Below are positions 1 to 7,354 of a stretch of 35,729 bases of DNA, one piece after another. The first letter of the stretch is position 1. Each line of letters begins with the position of its first letter. The position numbers and the translations under genes are program-made. This stretch comes from Deltaproteobacteria bacterium (lineage in GTDB: Bacteria; Myxococcota_A; Polyangia; Haliangiales; Haliangiaceae): NCBI GenBank assembly GCA_021413675.1, contig JAIOQA010000296.1, positions 1 to 35,729 of the forward strand, given 5' to 3'. The notes under the pieces were generated by a model. The model was not told where the DNA came from and ran no database searches. It saw only the letters and a list, made by a program, of their open reading frames with translations.

Positions 1-132
1 GCGTTGCCGACCGTCTTGGCGCCGCTGACGATCGCGTTGCCGGTGGTCTTGGCTCCCTCGACGACCGCGTTGCCGACCGTCTTGGCGCCGCTGACGATCG
101 CGTTGCCGGCGGTGCTGACCGCGTTCGAGGCG
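1..132 (-). repeat. 33-bp tandem repeat encoding 11-residue units
   Basis: Four consecutive 33-bp units lie at 1-33, 34-66, 67-99 and 100-132. Units 1 and 3 are identical over all 33 bases, unit 2 differs at a few positions and unit 4 is degenerate. The period equals 11 codons of the eCIS-core gene, so the array is coding. It continues beyond the left edge; the copy number is unknown. Confidence 0.85.
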
Positions 133-2078
133 GTCTCGTACGCGCCGGTCGCGAGGTCGCCGACCCAGCGGCCGCCCTGGCGCAGCTTGAGCGCGATCAT
201 GGGCTGGACGTTGCCCTTGATCAGGATCCACAGCCGGTTGGTCGCCGGATCCGCCGACATCATCTCTGACGTCAGCACCGCGTTGAAGATGTTCTCGTCG
301 ACGCAGAACGACGAGATCGGCTGGAAGGCGCCCTCGGCGAACTTGGCCTCGGACGGGATGTACTGCAGCGGCTCGTCGCGCTCGGTGTCGCTGATCTGGC
401 CCTCGCGGATGACCTTGTCGACGCCCTCGCGCGACTTGGTGGTCGCGAGCGTGGCCTGCGCCATCGTCACCGGCGAGCTCGCCAGGCTGGCGTCACCGAC
501 GGTGCGCCACAGCGTGCCCTTCTTGTTCTTGACCTCGAGGCCGTGCGCGTTGAAGTAGTCGTGGATGATCTTGAGCGTGAGGCTGCCGGCCTTCGACGAG
601 ATCAGCGCCGCCATGCCGCCGAGGACCGCCATCGCGCCGCCCGGCATGACCGCCATCGCGGCCGGGTACTCGCGCGCCATGCACGCCGCCAGGCCGGCCA
701 TGACCGTGCCCTGGTGCTCGCTGTAGAACTTCGCGCCGATCTTGCGACCGGTGCTGCCGCTCACGAGGTGGCCCGAGGCGAAGGCGTCGGTCAGGAAGTG
801 CGCCGCGAAGCCGTCGGTGAGGACCGCCATCGCCTCCTTGCGCTCGCCCGCGTCGGTCGAGCTGCCGGCGGTGCTCACGGTGTGCGCGTCGGGCGCGGTC
901 GCGCCGGTCGGCACCGGCGCGGCGTGGGTCGCGGACGTATCCGGCGTCGCGGCCGGCACCGGCTGCTGCGACCTCGGCAGCGGGGCGGCGGGCCCCGAGC
1001 CCGGCGTCTTGCCCGGGTTGCGGGCGTGCCAGGCCTCCTTCGCCAGGTCGATCGCGATCTGGTGCTTGGGCGTGAAGTTCAGCTCGATGTTCTCGGGCGA
1101 GAAGTGGCTGGCGTTGTTGTCGGCGAGATCGAGGAACGAGGCCTCGGCGCCCGCCGGCGCGCCGCCCTGCGGGCCGTTGTCCTCGACGTGCTCGCCTTGG
1201 TGGACCTTGCCGTGCGGGTGATCGGCGTCGGGGCCGCCGTCGTGGTCGTGATCGTGGTCGTCGTCGGCGAGCGGGTTCTCGCCGTCGTGGTTGTGGTGGT
1301 TGGCGCGCGACCCGGGGCCGGTCGTGGCCATCTCGTAGTCGGCGTTGTTCTGGTTGATCTGCGCCGCGGTCGGGCGCCCGCCCTGGCCGACCGCCGCCTC
1401 GTTGCGCTCGCGGTCCATGACCGCGAGGATCCGCTCGAGCTCGCCGCGCGGCGCGTTCATGAGCGCCTCCGGCGATCGATAGAAGTCGCCCGACAGTGCG
1501 ACGACCTGGCCGTAGGTCAGCGTGATGCCGCAGTTCACCGTGATCGTGCGCCCGCCACCGCCGGCGTCGCCCGCGGCGCGGTGCTCCCACGCCTCGTAGT
1601 GCTGGCGCGCGCCGTGGCGCGTCGACAGCTTGACCTGGGCGCGCTGGCCGGCGACCGCGGCATCGGCCGCGCGATCGGCGTCGGCCTCGTGGGTCAGGCT
1701 CGGCTCCGACACGTCGAACGCCTGCGCGCTCGGCGCCGCGCCGCTCTGCTGCACGACGTGCGCGAGCTCGTGCGCGATGAGCCAGTTGCCGCCGGAGGTG
1801 CCCGGCGCGTAGCGGCCGGGCGCGAAGTGGACGTCGTTGCCCTCGGTCAGGGCCTGCACCGAGCCCGACGCGCGCGGGCTATCGGTGTGGACGTTGACGT
1901 GACCGAAGCTCACGCCGAACGAGCTCTCCATCTGCGAGCGGGTCGATGGCTCGAGTCGGCCGCGCTGCAGGCCATCGGTCAACGCGCGCTTGCCCGGGGC
2001 GGACTCGCCGGACCCTGCGGCTGGTTCGGCGTCGCGTGGACGTTGCTCGAGGTCGTAACCCGACGCATTGATCGACAT
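1..2078 (-). CDS. eCIS-core (DUF4157) metallopeptidase-like protein with C-terminal 11-residue repeats, 3' end outside window
   Basis: The frame starts at ATG 2078 (GGGAG Shine-Dalgarno 12-16 bases upstream) and stays open to the left edge, so about 692 residues are visible and the C-terminus is missing. Residues about 30-115 match the eCIS core domain (DUF4157): a conserved 'FGVSFGHVNVHTD' stretch, then an HELAH zinc-binding motif at 103-107. A linker near 268-285 is very rich in His and Asp. A second candidate metal or catalytic motif, HFLTDAFASGH, lies at 427-437. From about residue 649 the protein consists of near-identical 11-residue units (GNAIVSGAKTV type) predicted to form amphipathic helix. 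DUF4157 proteins are known to occur in or beside extracellular contractile injection system loci, often as cargo. No tail-sheath, tube or baseplate gene is visible here, so delivery by such a system is inference. It is the first gene on its strand, with its promoter in 2079-2241. Confidence 0.85.
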   Translation of the reverse strand, partial: MSINASGYDLEQRPRDAEPAAGSGESAPGKRALTDGLQRGRLEPSTRSQMESSFGVSFGHVNVHTDSPRASGSVQALTEGNDVHFAPGRYAPGTSGGNWLIAHELAHVVQQSGAAPSAQAFDVSEPSLTHEADADRAADAAVAGQRAQVKLSTRHGARQHYEAWEHRAAGDAGGGGRTITVNCGITLTYGQVVALSGDFYRSPEALMNAPRGELERILAVMDRERNEAAVGQGGRPTAAQINQNNADYEMATTGPGSRANHHNHDGENPLADDDHDHDHDGGPDADHPHGKVHQGEHVEDNGPQGGAPAGAEASFLDLADNNASHFSPENIELNFTPKHQIAIDLAKEAWHARNPGKTPGSGPAAPLPRSQQPVPAATPDTSATHAAPVPTGATAPDAHTVSTAGSSTDAGERKEAMAVLTDGFAAHFLTDAFASGHLVSGSTGRKIGAKFYSEHQGTVMAGLAACMAREYPAAMAVMPGGAMAVLGGMAALISSKAGSLTLKIIHDYFNAHGLEVKNKKGTLWRTVGDASLASSPVTMAQATLATTKSREGVDKVIREGQISDTERDEPLQYIPSEAKFAEGAFQPISSFCVDENIFNAVLTSEMMSADPATNRLWILIKGNVQPMIALKLRQGGRWVGDLATGAYETASNAVSTAGNAIVSGAKTVGNAVVEGAKTTGNAIVSGAKTVGN

Positions 2079-2241
2079 CGTTTCGTCTCCCGCCCGCCAG
2101 GCGTAGGTCCCCGGCTCGCTTAGGGTTACGAGGAATCCCCGCGCTCCCTTCCCGAATCTGTCACGAATGCCAGAGAGGTGACTCGCGACCGTGACGGACC
2201 CGGCACCGCGCCAGGTACTTGCGCGGGATTGGTCGAACCAG

Positions 2242-3537
2242 TCAGGTCCGGGGATGCTGCGGCTGCGGATCCGGGATCAGCACCAGGAAGTCGTAGCCGA
2301 ACACCAGTCGCTCGAGCTCGGGATCGAGCGCACCGAACCGCCCCCAGTGGCTGCGGAACGTCCGCAGATCGAAGATCGTCCACGCCCTCGGCGCCTGCGC
2401 CGCGAAGAACGGCGCGAGGAACGCCATGTCGGGATCCGCGGTGAGATCGAGCGGCACCGGCGCGGCCTTGCCGGGCCCCACCATCGCGAGCTGCTGGCCC
2501 TTCACGCCCAGCGCGATCACGTGCAGCGACGTCACGCGGTGGCCCTCGGCGGCCTCGCCGATCAGGTTGCCGATCTCCGACGAATGCAGCGGGTTGTTGC
2601 CGCGGTAGCCGTGGTACGCGCCGAACTTGAGGAACACCTTCGGGAACGCGCCGTCGGCCCGGGCCGCCGCGGACAGATCGTCGAGGAACGTCTCCTTCAT
2701 GAGCTTCGCGCGGTCGCGGTTCGAGAGGTACGGATCGGGCCCCGACTGGCCCTGGTAGATCACGCGGCTGCGCAAGAGCGACGCGAACAGCGCCTGGGCC
2801 ACGGCCGAGCCGTCCTTCTTGAGCGCGGCGGTGGCGGCGGTCAGCGGCGCCTGCTTGGCCGAGAACAGGAACAGCGCGCCGAAGTCGTTCTTCGCGATCG
2901 CGGTCGCGCGCGCGTCGGCGGCGGCCTTCGCGAGCGCGGTGATCGCGGTGGTCGCCTTGGTGCCGGGCCTGGTCGCGAGGATCTGATCGAGGACGAACTG
3001 CGAGGCGCCCATCAGCTCCTGATCGAGGCCCCAGATCTCGAGCGGCGCCTTGCGCGCGGCGGTGGCCCTGGCGCACGCGGAGACGAACGCGAACTCCTCC
3101 TGCCAGTCGTAGAACGCGATCGTCTCGGGGTACTTCGCAGTGAACGCCGCGAGCTGCGCCGCGCCGTCGGGCGCGCTGGCCATCCGCGTGAGCTCGGGGC
3201 CGACCGCGGCGCCGACCTCGAGCGCGAGCCGGTGCACGCCGCGCGGCGCGAGCTCGGTGCAGATCGCGGTCGCGAGCTGCGGGATCTGGGCGATGCCGTG
3301 ATCCTCGCCGAGCACGACGAAGTTGGCGTCGGCGAGCGCGGCCTTGAGCGGCGCCGCGCCGGCGCCGGCGAGCGCGCCGGCGGCGAGCGTGAGGGGTTTC
3401 GCTTGCTGCTTGACGGCGTCGGCGAACGACGGCGGCTTGGCCGGCTTCGCGGCGGGCTGGGCGTGCGCCGCGGACACTGGCACTGCGGCGGACGCGGCGA
3501 GCGCGACGAGCGCGAGGCGGAGGAGGGGGACGCGCAT
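2242..3537 (-). CDS. exported erythromycin-esterase/TIKI-like hydrolase-fold protein
   Basis: 431 residues. The N-terminus MRVPLLRLALVALAAS...AHAQ is a Sec signal peptide cleaved near residue 26, so the product is periplasmic or secreted. A GEDHG motif at 77-81 follows a beta-strand (NFVVL), and a second strand ends in a conserved Glu (LALEV, E107). A further HG pair occurs near the C-terminus (FGAYHGYRG). GExxHG plus a downstream Glu is the layout of the erythromycin esterase, ChaN and TraB/TIKI families, whose members are metal- or haem-associated hydrolases or binding proteins. I cannot decide which of these it is. The ATG at 3537 is chosen because it begins the signal peptide; a TACAGT hexamer lies 9-14 bases upstream. 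It is divergent from the WS/DGAT gene and followed on the same strand by the eCIS-core gene. Confidence 0.7.
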   Translation of the reverse strand: MRVPLLRLALVALAASAAVPVSAAHAQPAAKPAKPPSFADAVKQQAKPLTLAAGALAGAGAAPLKAALADANFVVLGEDHGIAQIPQLATAICTELAPRGVHRLALEVGAAVGPELTRMASAPDGAAQLAAFTAKYPETIAFYDWQEEFAFVSACARATAARKAPLEIWGLDQELMGASQFVLDQILATRPGTKATTAITALAKAAADARATAIAKNDFGALFLFSAKQAPLTAATAALKKDGSAVAQALFASLLRSRVIYQGQSGPDPYLSNRDRAKLMKETFLDDLSAAARADGAFPKVFLKFGAYHGYRGNNPLHSSEIGNLIGEAAEGHRVTSLHVIALGVKGQQLAMVGPGKAAPVPLDLTADPDMAFLAPFFAAQAPRAWTIFDLRTFRSHWGRFGALDPELERLVFGYDFLVLIPDPQPQHPRT

Positions 3538-3545
3538 GGAGCGCC

Positions 3546-3551
3546 ACTGTA
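3546..3551 (-). promoter_or_regulatory. putative -10 element TACAGT
   Basis: TACAGT (TANNNT type) lies 9-14 bases before the ATG of the exported GEDHG protein, where no clear Shine-Dalgarno is seen. It fits a very short-leader or leaderless transcript. No convincing -35 was found. Confidence 0.35.
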
Positions 3552-3587
3552 GCCTGCGATCGGTCACGGTCATCGCGCGCGCGGCCA

Positions 3588-3616
3588 TTGAGCGCGCGCG
3601 CGCCGACGCGTAGCCT
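3588..3616 (+). promoter_or_regulatory. putative promoter TTGAGC-17-TAGCCT for the WS/DGAT gene
   Basis: TTGAGC (3588-3593), a 17-base spacer and TAGCCT (3611-3616). The -10 hexamer sits exactly 12 to 7 bases before an ATG at 3623, so the mRNA would begin at or next to that ATG. The same arrangement (TTGAGT-17-TAGGCT, then a start codon at +12) precedes the fibro-slime lipoprotein gene. Confidence 0.45.
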
Positions 3617-3622
3617 GTCGGG

Positions 3623-3652
3623 ATGGGAATCGCGTCCGGGTGCCGGCGATGA
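3623..3652 (+). other. possible leader micro-ORF upstream of WS/DGAT
   Basis: ATG 3623 opens a 9-residue frame (MGIASGCRR) whose TGA (3650-3652) overlaps the WS/DGAT ATG (3649) as ATGA. The ATG is 12 bases after a TANNNT hexamer, so it would be the first codon of a leaderless mRNA, with WS/DGAT translated by coupling. It is too short to support from coding signal alone. Confidence 0.2.
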
Positions 3653-5031
3653 GCGGCAAGAAGCTCTCGATCATGGATGCCGTGTTCCTCGCCGGCGAGT
3701 CGCGCGAGACGATGATGCACGTCGGCGGGTTGTTCCCGTTCACGCCGCCCGCCGACGCCAAGCCCGGCTTCCTGCGCGCGCTCGCCGACGAGCTGCGCGA
3801 GACGCCCGAGATCGTCGCGCCGTGGAACCTGCGGCTGCGCACGCCCGAGCTGCTGAAGAACCCGCTGCAGTCGTGGATCGAGGACGACGCGTTCGACATG
3901 GAGTACCACGTGCGGCGCTCGGCCCTGCCCACGCCCGGCGACGAGCGCGAGCTCGGCATCCTGGTGTCGCGTCTGCACGGCATCCAGCTCGACTTCCATC
4001 GCCCGCCCTGGGAGCTGCACATCATCGAGGGCCTGCAGGGCGGCCGGTTCGCGCTGTACTTCAAGATCCACCACGCGCTCGTCGACGGCTACACCAGCAT
4101 GCGCATGCTCGCGAGCACGCTGTCGGAGGATCCCGACGATCGCGACACGCCGATGTTCTTCAGCCAGCGGCCGCGCGCGCGCCCGCCGACCGAGCTCGCG
4201 CCGCCCACGCTCACGACGATCACCGACATGGCGCGCACGCAGATGGGCGCGGCGCGCGAGGCCGGCCGCGCGCTGATGAACGTCTTCCGCGCGGCCCGCG
4301 ATCACGATCGCGATCTGGTGTCACCGCTGCAGGCGCCGTCGTCGATCATCAACCGCCGCATCACGCGCAACCGCCGGTTCGCGACCCAGCAGTACCCGAT
4401 CGCGCGGCTCAAGCGGATCGCGCGGGCCACCGGCGCGACCTTGAACGACGTCGTGCTCACGCTGTGCGGCGCGGCGCTGCGCCGCCTCCTCGTCGAGCTC
4501 GACGCGCTGCCCGCGGCGCCGCTGATCGCGATGGTGCCGGTCAACATCCGGCCCAAGGACGATCCGGGCGGCGGCAACGCGGTCGGCTCGATCCTCGCGT
4601 CGCTCGCCACCGATCTCGAGGATCCGCTCGCGCGCCTGCAGGCGGTGATGGCCTCGGCGCAGCGGGCCAAGGCCGAGCTGCAGGGCATGTCGCGCTCGGC
4701 GATCCTGCAGTACTCGGCGGTGATGATGTCGCCGCTCAGCCTGCAGCAGCTGACCGGCACCGGCGGCCGGGTGCGGCCGGCGTTCAATGTCGTCATCTCC
4801 AACGTGCCGGGCCCCGAGCGGCCGCTGTACTTCCGCGGCGCGCGGCTCGAGGCGATCTACCCGCTGTCGATCCCGACCCACGGCTACGGCCTCAACATCA
4901 CGATCAACAGCTACGTCGACACGATCAACTTCGGCTTCACCGGCTGCCGCGACAGCGTGCCGCGCCTGCAGCGGCTCGCGGTCTTCACCGGCCAGGCCCT
5001 CGACGAGCTCGAGGCCGCGATCCCTCAGTAG
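3649..5031 (+). CDS. wax ester synthase/diacylglycerol acyltransferase (WS/DGAT)
   Basis: 460 residues from ATG 3649; an in-frame GTG at 3640 would add three residues. The N-terminus (KLSIMDAVFLAGE...MMHVGG) is the typical WS/DGAT opening. The catalytic HHxxxDG motif is intact at H141-H142-ALV-D146-G147. Further family landmarks are PVNIRPKDD, the GNAVGSILA segment and a C-terminal NVVISNVPGP block. The family transfers acyl groups from acyl-CoA to fatty alcohols or diacylglycerol, making wax esters or triacylglycerol for storage at the inner membrane. Length is usual for the family and the gene looks complete. Its stop overlaps the stop of the convergent J-domain gene by 7 bp. No Shine-Dalgarno is evident; translation may be coupled to a 9-codon frame ending in an ATGA overlap. 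No other lipid gene lies nearby. Confidence 0.93.
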   Translation: MSGKKLSIMDAVFLAGESRETMMHVGGLFPFTPPADAKPGFLRALADELRETPEIVAPWNLRLRTPELLKNPLQSWIEDDAFDMEYHVRRSALPTPGDERELGILVSRLHGIQLDFHRPPWELHIIEGLQGGRFALYFKIHHALVDGYTSMRMLASTLSEDPDDRDTPMFFSQRPRARPPTELAPPTLTTITDMARTQMGAAREAGRALMNVFRAARDHDRDLVSPLQAPSSIINRRITRNRRFATQQYPIARLKRIARATGATLNDVVLTLCGAALRRLLVELDALPAAPLIAMVPVNIRPKDDPGGGNAVGSILASLATDLEDPLARLQAVMASAQRAKAELQGMSRSAILQYSAVMMSPLSLQQLTGTGGRVRPAFNVVISNVPGPERPLYFRGARLEAIYPLSIPTHGYGLNITINSYVDTINFGFTGCRDSVPRLQRLAVFTGQALDELEAAIPQ

Positions 5032-6140
5032 GGAGCGCCGCGGCGCCGCGCCTGGGCCTGGCCGCGGAGCCAGCGCTTGAGCGTCTGCGGGTCCTCGAAC
5101 GCGACCAGATCCGCGCGGCACTCGAGGATCGTGAAGGTCATGCCGCTGACGTCGGCGCGCAGCGCCGCGGCCACGCGGTCGGGGGTGAGCTTCGAGGCGC
5201 GGGGCACCTCGAGGCGCTCGCGCCACACCGCCTCGCGCGCGGTCAGCTCTTCCTTCAGCTGCGCCGCCTGCTCGGTCAAGAGCTTGTTGAAGTGATCGAG
5301 CCGATCCTCGGCGATCGTGTCGAGCGCGGCCTGATCGACCTGCTCGAACCGCAGCTGCAGCTCGAGGAGCTTGAGCAGATCCTTGGCCTCGTAGGCCACG
5401 TTGACCTCGCGCATCAGCTCGGTCTTGCGGTCGCGCTCGACCGGATCTTGCTCGCGGTCGGGGTGGAGCGCGATCGCGAGCGCGCGGTAGATCGTCTGCA
5501 GCGCCTTGTCGGCCTGCGCCCGCTCGGCGACGCGCACCGCCTCGGCCGCGGCCTGGCGCGGCGTCTTCTTGCGCTGCGCGCGCCGCTCCTCGGCCGCGCG
5601 CGCGGCCTCCTCCTCCTCGCGCTTGAGCTCGGCGAACTTCTCGGCGGCGAACTGGTGGAGGTCCTCGACCGAGCGGACGTGGTCGCCGACCTCGACGCCG
5701 AGCTCTTCCTCGAAGAGATCGCGGATCGTGCGCATGTGCGCGGCGTTCTCGGCGGCGGCCTCGCGATCGTAGTCGCGACCGCTCAGGCGGTTGAAGATCG
5801 GCTTGAGATCGTCGAAGCCGCCGACCTGGAGCAGGTCGAACGCCGCGGTGGCGAGCAGCTCGCGCAGCAGGTCGCGCTCGAGCCGGCTCAGCGTCTTGTC
5901 CTCGACGTGGCGCTCGCCCGTGCGCACCAGCTCGGCGACCAGGCCGCGGTGCACGTCGTCGAGCTTGCGGCCCTCGGCGATCGTGCGCTCGAACTCGGGG
6001 TCGCGCGCGGCCCACTCGGCCAGGAGCGCGCGGCGCTGCGCGGCCTGCTTGACCAGCAGGTTGAACCGCTTCTGCTTCTTGCCGAGCGGGGTGGCCGTCG
6101 GCCGGGCGGCGATGCGGAGGCCGCGGTGCGAACTGCTCAC
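5025..6140 (-). CDS. J-domain (DnaJ-like) protein with coiled-coil regions
   Basis: 371 residues from GTG 6140, the only usable start between the conserved region and the divergent neighbour. The first 190 residues are charged and helical, with a Lys/Arg-Glu-rich coiled-coil near 160-195 (AELKREEEEAARAAEERR). A J-domain core follows at about 200-260: IYRALAIALHPDRE with the HPD triad at H226-P227-D228, then MREVNVAYEAKDLLKLLELQL. The remaining 110 residues are again helical with a small alpha/beta end. J-domains stimulate Hsp70 ATPase, and HPD is the residue set that contacts Hsp70. There is no zinc finger or G/F region, so this is a class C co-chaperone; its client is unknown. A TACCCC hexamer lies exactly 12-7 bases before the GTG, suggesting a leaderless mRNA. 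Confidence 0.8.
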   Translation of the reverse strand: MSSSHRGLRIAARPTATPLGKKQKRFNLLVKQAAQRRALLAEWAARDPEFERTIAEGRKLDDVHRGLVAELVRTGERHVEDKTLSRLERDLLRELLATAAFDLLQVGGFDDLKPIFNRLSGRDYDREAAAENAAHMRTIRDLFEEELGVEVGDHVRSVEDLHQFAAEKFAELKREEEEAARAAEERRAQRKKTPRQAAAEAVRVAERAQADKALQTIYRALAIALHPDREQDPVERDRKTELMREVNVAYEAKDLLKLLELQLRFEQVDQAALDTIAEDRLDHFNKLLTEQAAQLKEELTAREAVWRERLEVPRASKLTPDRVAAALRADVSGMTFTILECRADLVAFEDPQTLKRWLRGQAQARRRGAPY

Positions 6141-6146
6141 GGCGAA

Positions 6147-6152
6147 GGGGTA
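6147..6152 (-). promoter_or_regulatory. putative -10 element TACCCC
   Basis: TACCCC occupies -12 to -7 relative to the GTG start of the J-domain gene, which has no Shine-Dalgarno. It is a weak match on its own and listed because the same TA placement recurs at about ten other starts in this window. Confidence 0.25.
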
Positions 6153-6202
6153 CGCGACCCACTGGCGCGTGGCAAGACGGTCCTGCGTGTCATGATGGCC
6201 GC

Positions 6203-7351
6203 GTGGACGAGCACGCCCTACCTGCCGAGCGTCGCGACGCGCTGCTCGACATCCTCGCGGAGCTGATCGCGCGCGGCGGCGCGGGCGCCTTCCTCGCATC
6301 GCCGGTGATCCCCGGCGAGGACGCGTTCCCGGAGCCGTGGCAGCCGACGCGCGCCGGCGTGACCGCGCTCCTGCGCCGGCTCGCGTGGCACGCCGGCATC
6401 CCGCGCGCGATCGAGGTGACCGATGCCCGCCTCGGCGCGCCGCCGACCGAGCGCAGGCCCGCGACCCGGGTCGAGCTGACCGCCGTGCGGCCGGCGGCGC
6501 TGGGGTTTCGCCTCGAGTTCATCGGCGCCGACGACGTCGCCGGCACGCTCGCGCACGAGCTCGGCGTCGCCCATGCGGTGCTCAACCGGCCCGGCGCGGC
6601 CGAGCCGTATCGCAGCACCGCGCCGACCGATCTCGAGGTGGATCCGGGGCGCGATCACGAGCGCGGCTCGATCGCGACGATCTACCTCGGGCTCGGCGTG
6701 CTCGCGACCAACGCCGCGTTCCAGCAGTACAGCCGCGCCGGTCGCTTCAACGGCGCGTACTCGCCGCTCGAGTACGACGTCCTGCGCGCCGGCCACGTGC
6801 CGATGTCCGAGCTCGCGTTCCTGCTCGCGGTGCAGAGCGTGGTGCGCGGCACCGACGCGCCCGCCGGGCTCGAGGGCCCTCAGCGCGACGAGGTCTCGAC
6901 CTGGCTGCGGGTGCTCGGCGGCCAGCGCACCGAGCTGCGCGCGCGCCTCGGCATCGCCGCCGACGCGGTCGCCGCCGCCCGTCCGGAGGTCGTGCCGTTC
7001 GACGACGTCGAGCTGGAAGCCGAGGCGCCGCCGGCGCGCACCGCGTTTCGCTGGCGCACCCACCGCGGCGGCGTCGGGTTCATCGGCGGCATCATGATCG
7101 GCGCCGGGCTCGCGGCCACGATCGCGTCGCGCGGCCTCGCGCCGCTGTGCCTGCTCGGCGGCGCCAGCGTCGGGCACGTCGTCGGGCGCGGCGTGAGCGT
7201 GCCGCGCTGCTCGAACTGCGCCTCGGTCGTGCCGGCCGCCGCGACGCGCTGCCCGCACTGCGGCGCGTCGCTGCGCGGCGACATCAAACGGCTCGATGAT
7301 CGGCTCGAGGCCGAGGAGCAGCTCGAGGCCGGCGCCGACGCGGGACCCTGA
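6203..7351 (+). CDS. membrane-anchored protein with degenerate metallopeptidase-like motif and C-terminal zinc ribbon
   Basis: 382 residues from GTG 6203; CATGAT lies at -12 to -7. The N-terminal 250 residues are soluble-looking and include GTLAHELGVAHAVL (H118-E119...H124) and a conserved-looking block (YLGLGVLATNAAFQQYSRAGRF) that recalls small zinc peptidase folds. The spacing is HExxxxH rather than HExxH, so a working metallopeptidase is doubtful. Residues about 290-325 are glycine-rich and hydrophobic and can cross the membrane once or twice. A zinc ribbon follows: C336xxC339 and C350xxC353. I do not recognise a named family. The layout suggests an anchored regulator or quality-control protein. 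It is divergent from the J-domain gene and convergent, with a 3-bp gap, with the hybrid kinase. Confidence 0.75.
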   Translation: MDEHALPAERRDALLDILAELIARGGAGAFLASPVIPGEDAFPEPWQPTRAGVTALLRRLAWHAGIPRAIEVTDARLGAPPTERRPATRVELTAVRPAALGFRLEFIGADDVAGTLAHELGVAHAVLNRPGAAEPYRSTAPTDLEVDPGRDHERGSIATIYLGLGVLATNAAFQQYSRAGRFNGAYSPLEYDVLRAGHVPMSELAFLLAVQSVVRGTDAPAGLEGPQRDEVSTWLRVLGGQRTELRARLGIAADAVAAARPEVVPFDDVELEAEAPPARTAFRWRTHRGGVGFIGGIMIGAGLAATIASRGLAPLCLLGGASVGHVVGRGVSVPRCSNCASVVPAAATRCPHCGASLRGDIKRLDDRLEAEEQLEAGADAGP

Positions 7352-7354
7352 CCG

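Noticed and set aside
1..132. Regular 33-bp repeats as a CRISPR array
   Set aside because: Units are directly adjacent with no spacers and stay in one coding frame as 11-residue repeats.
493..2123. Long open frames on both strands rich in Arg/Ala/Gly
   Set aside because: These are shadows of the eCIS-core gene caused by high GC. Only the frame beginning at 2078 on the minus strand shows domain motifs and stays in phase with the 33-bp repeats.
2242..3537. Macrolide-resistance esterase
   Set aside because: Only the GExHG and Glu landmarks are shared. The signal peptide and otherwise different sequence make a wider TIKI/ChaN-type assignment safer.
3640..3648. GTG 3640 as start of WS/DGAT
   Set aside because: It adds only three residues without a ribosome site. 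ATG 3649 begins the conserved N-terminus and overlaps the stop of a possible leader frame. It cannot be excluded.
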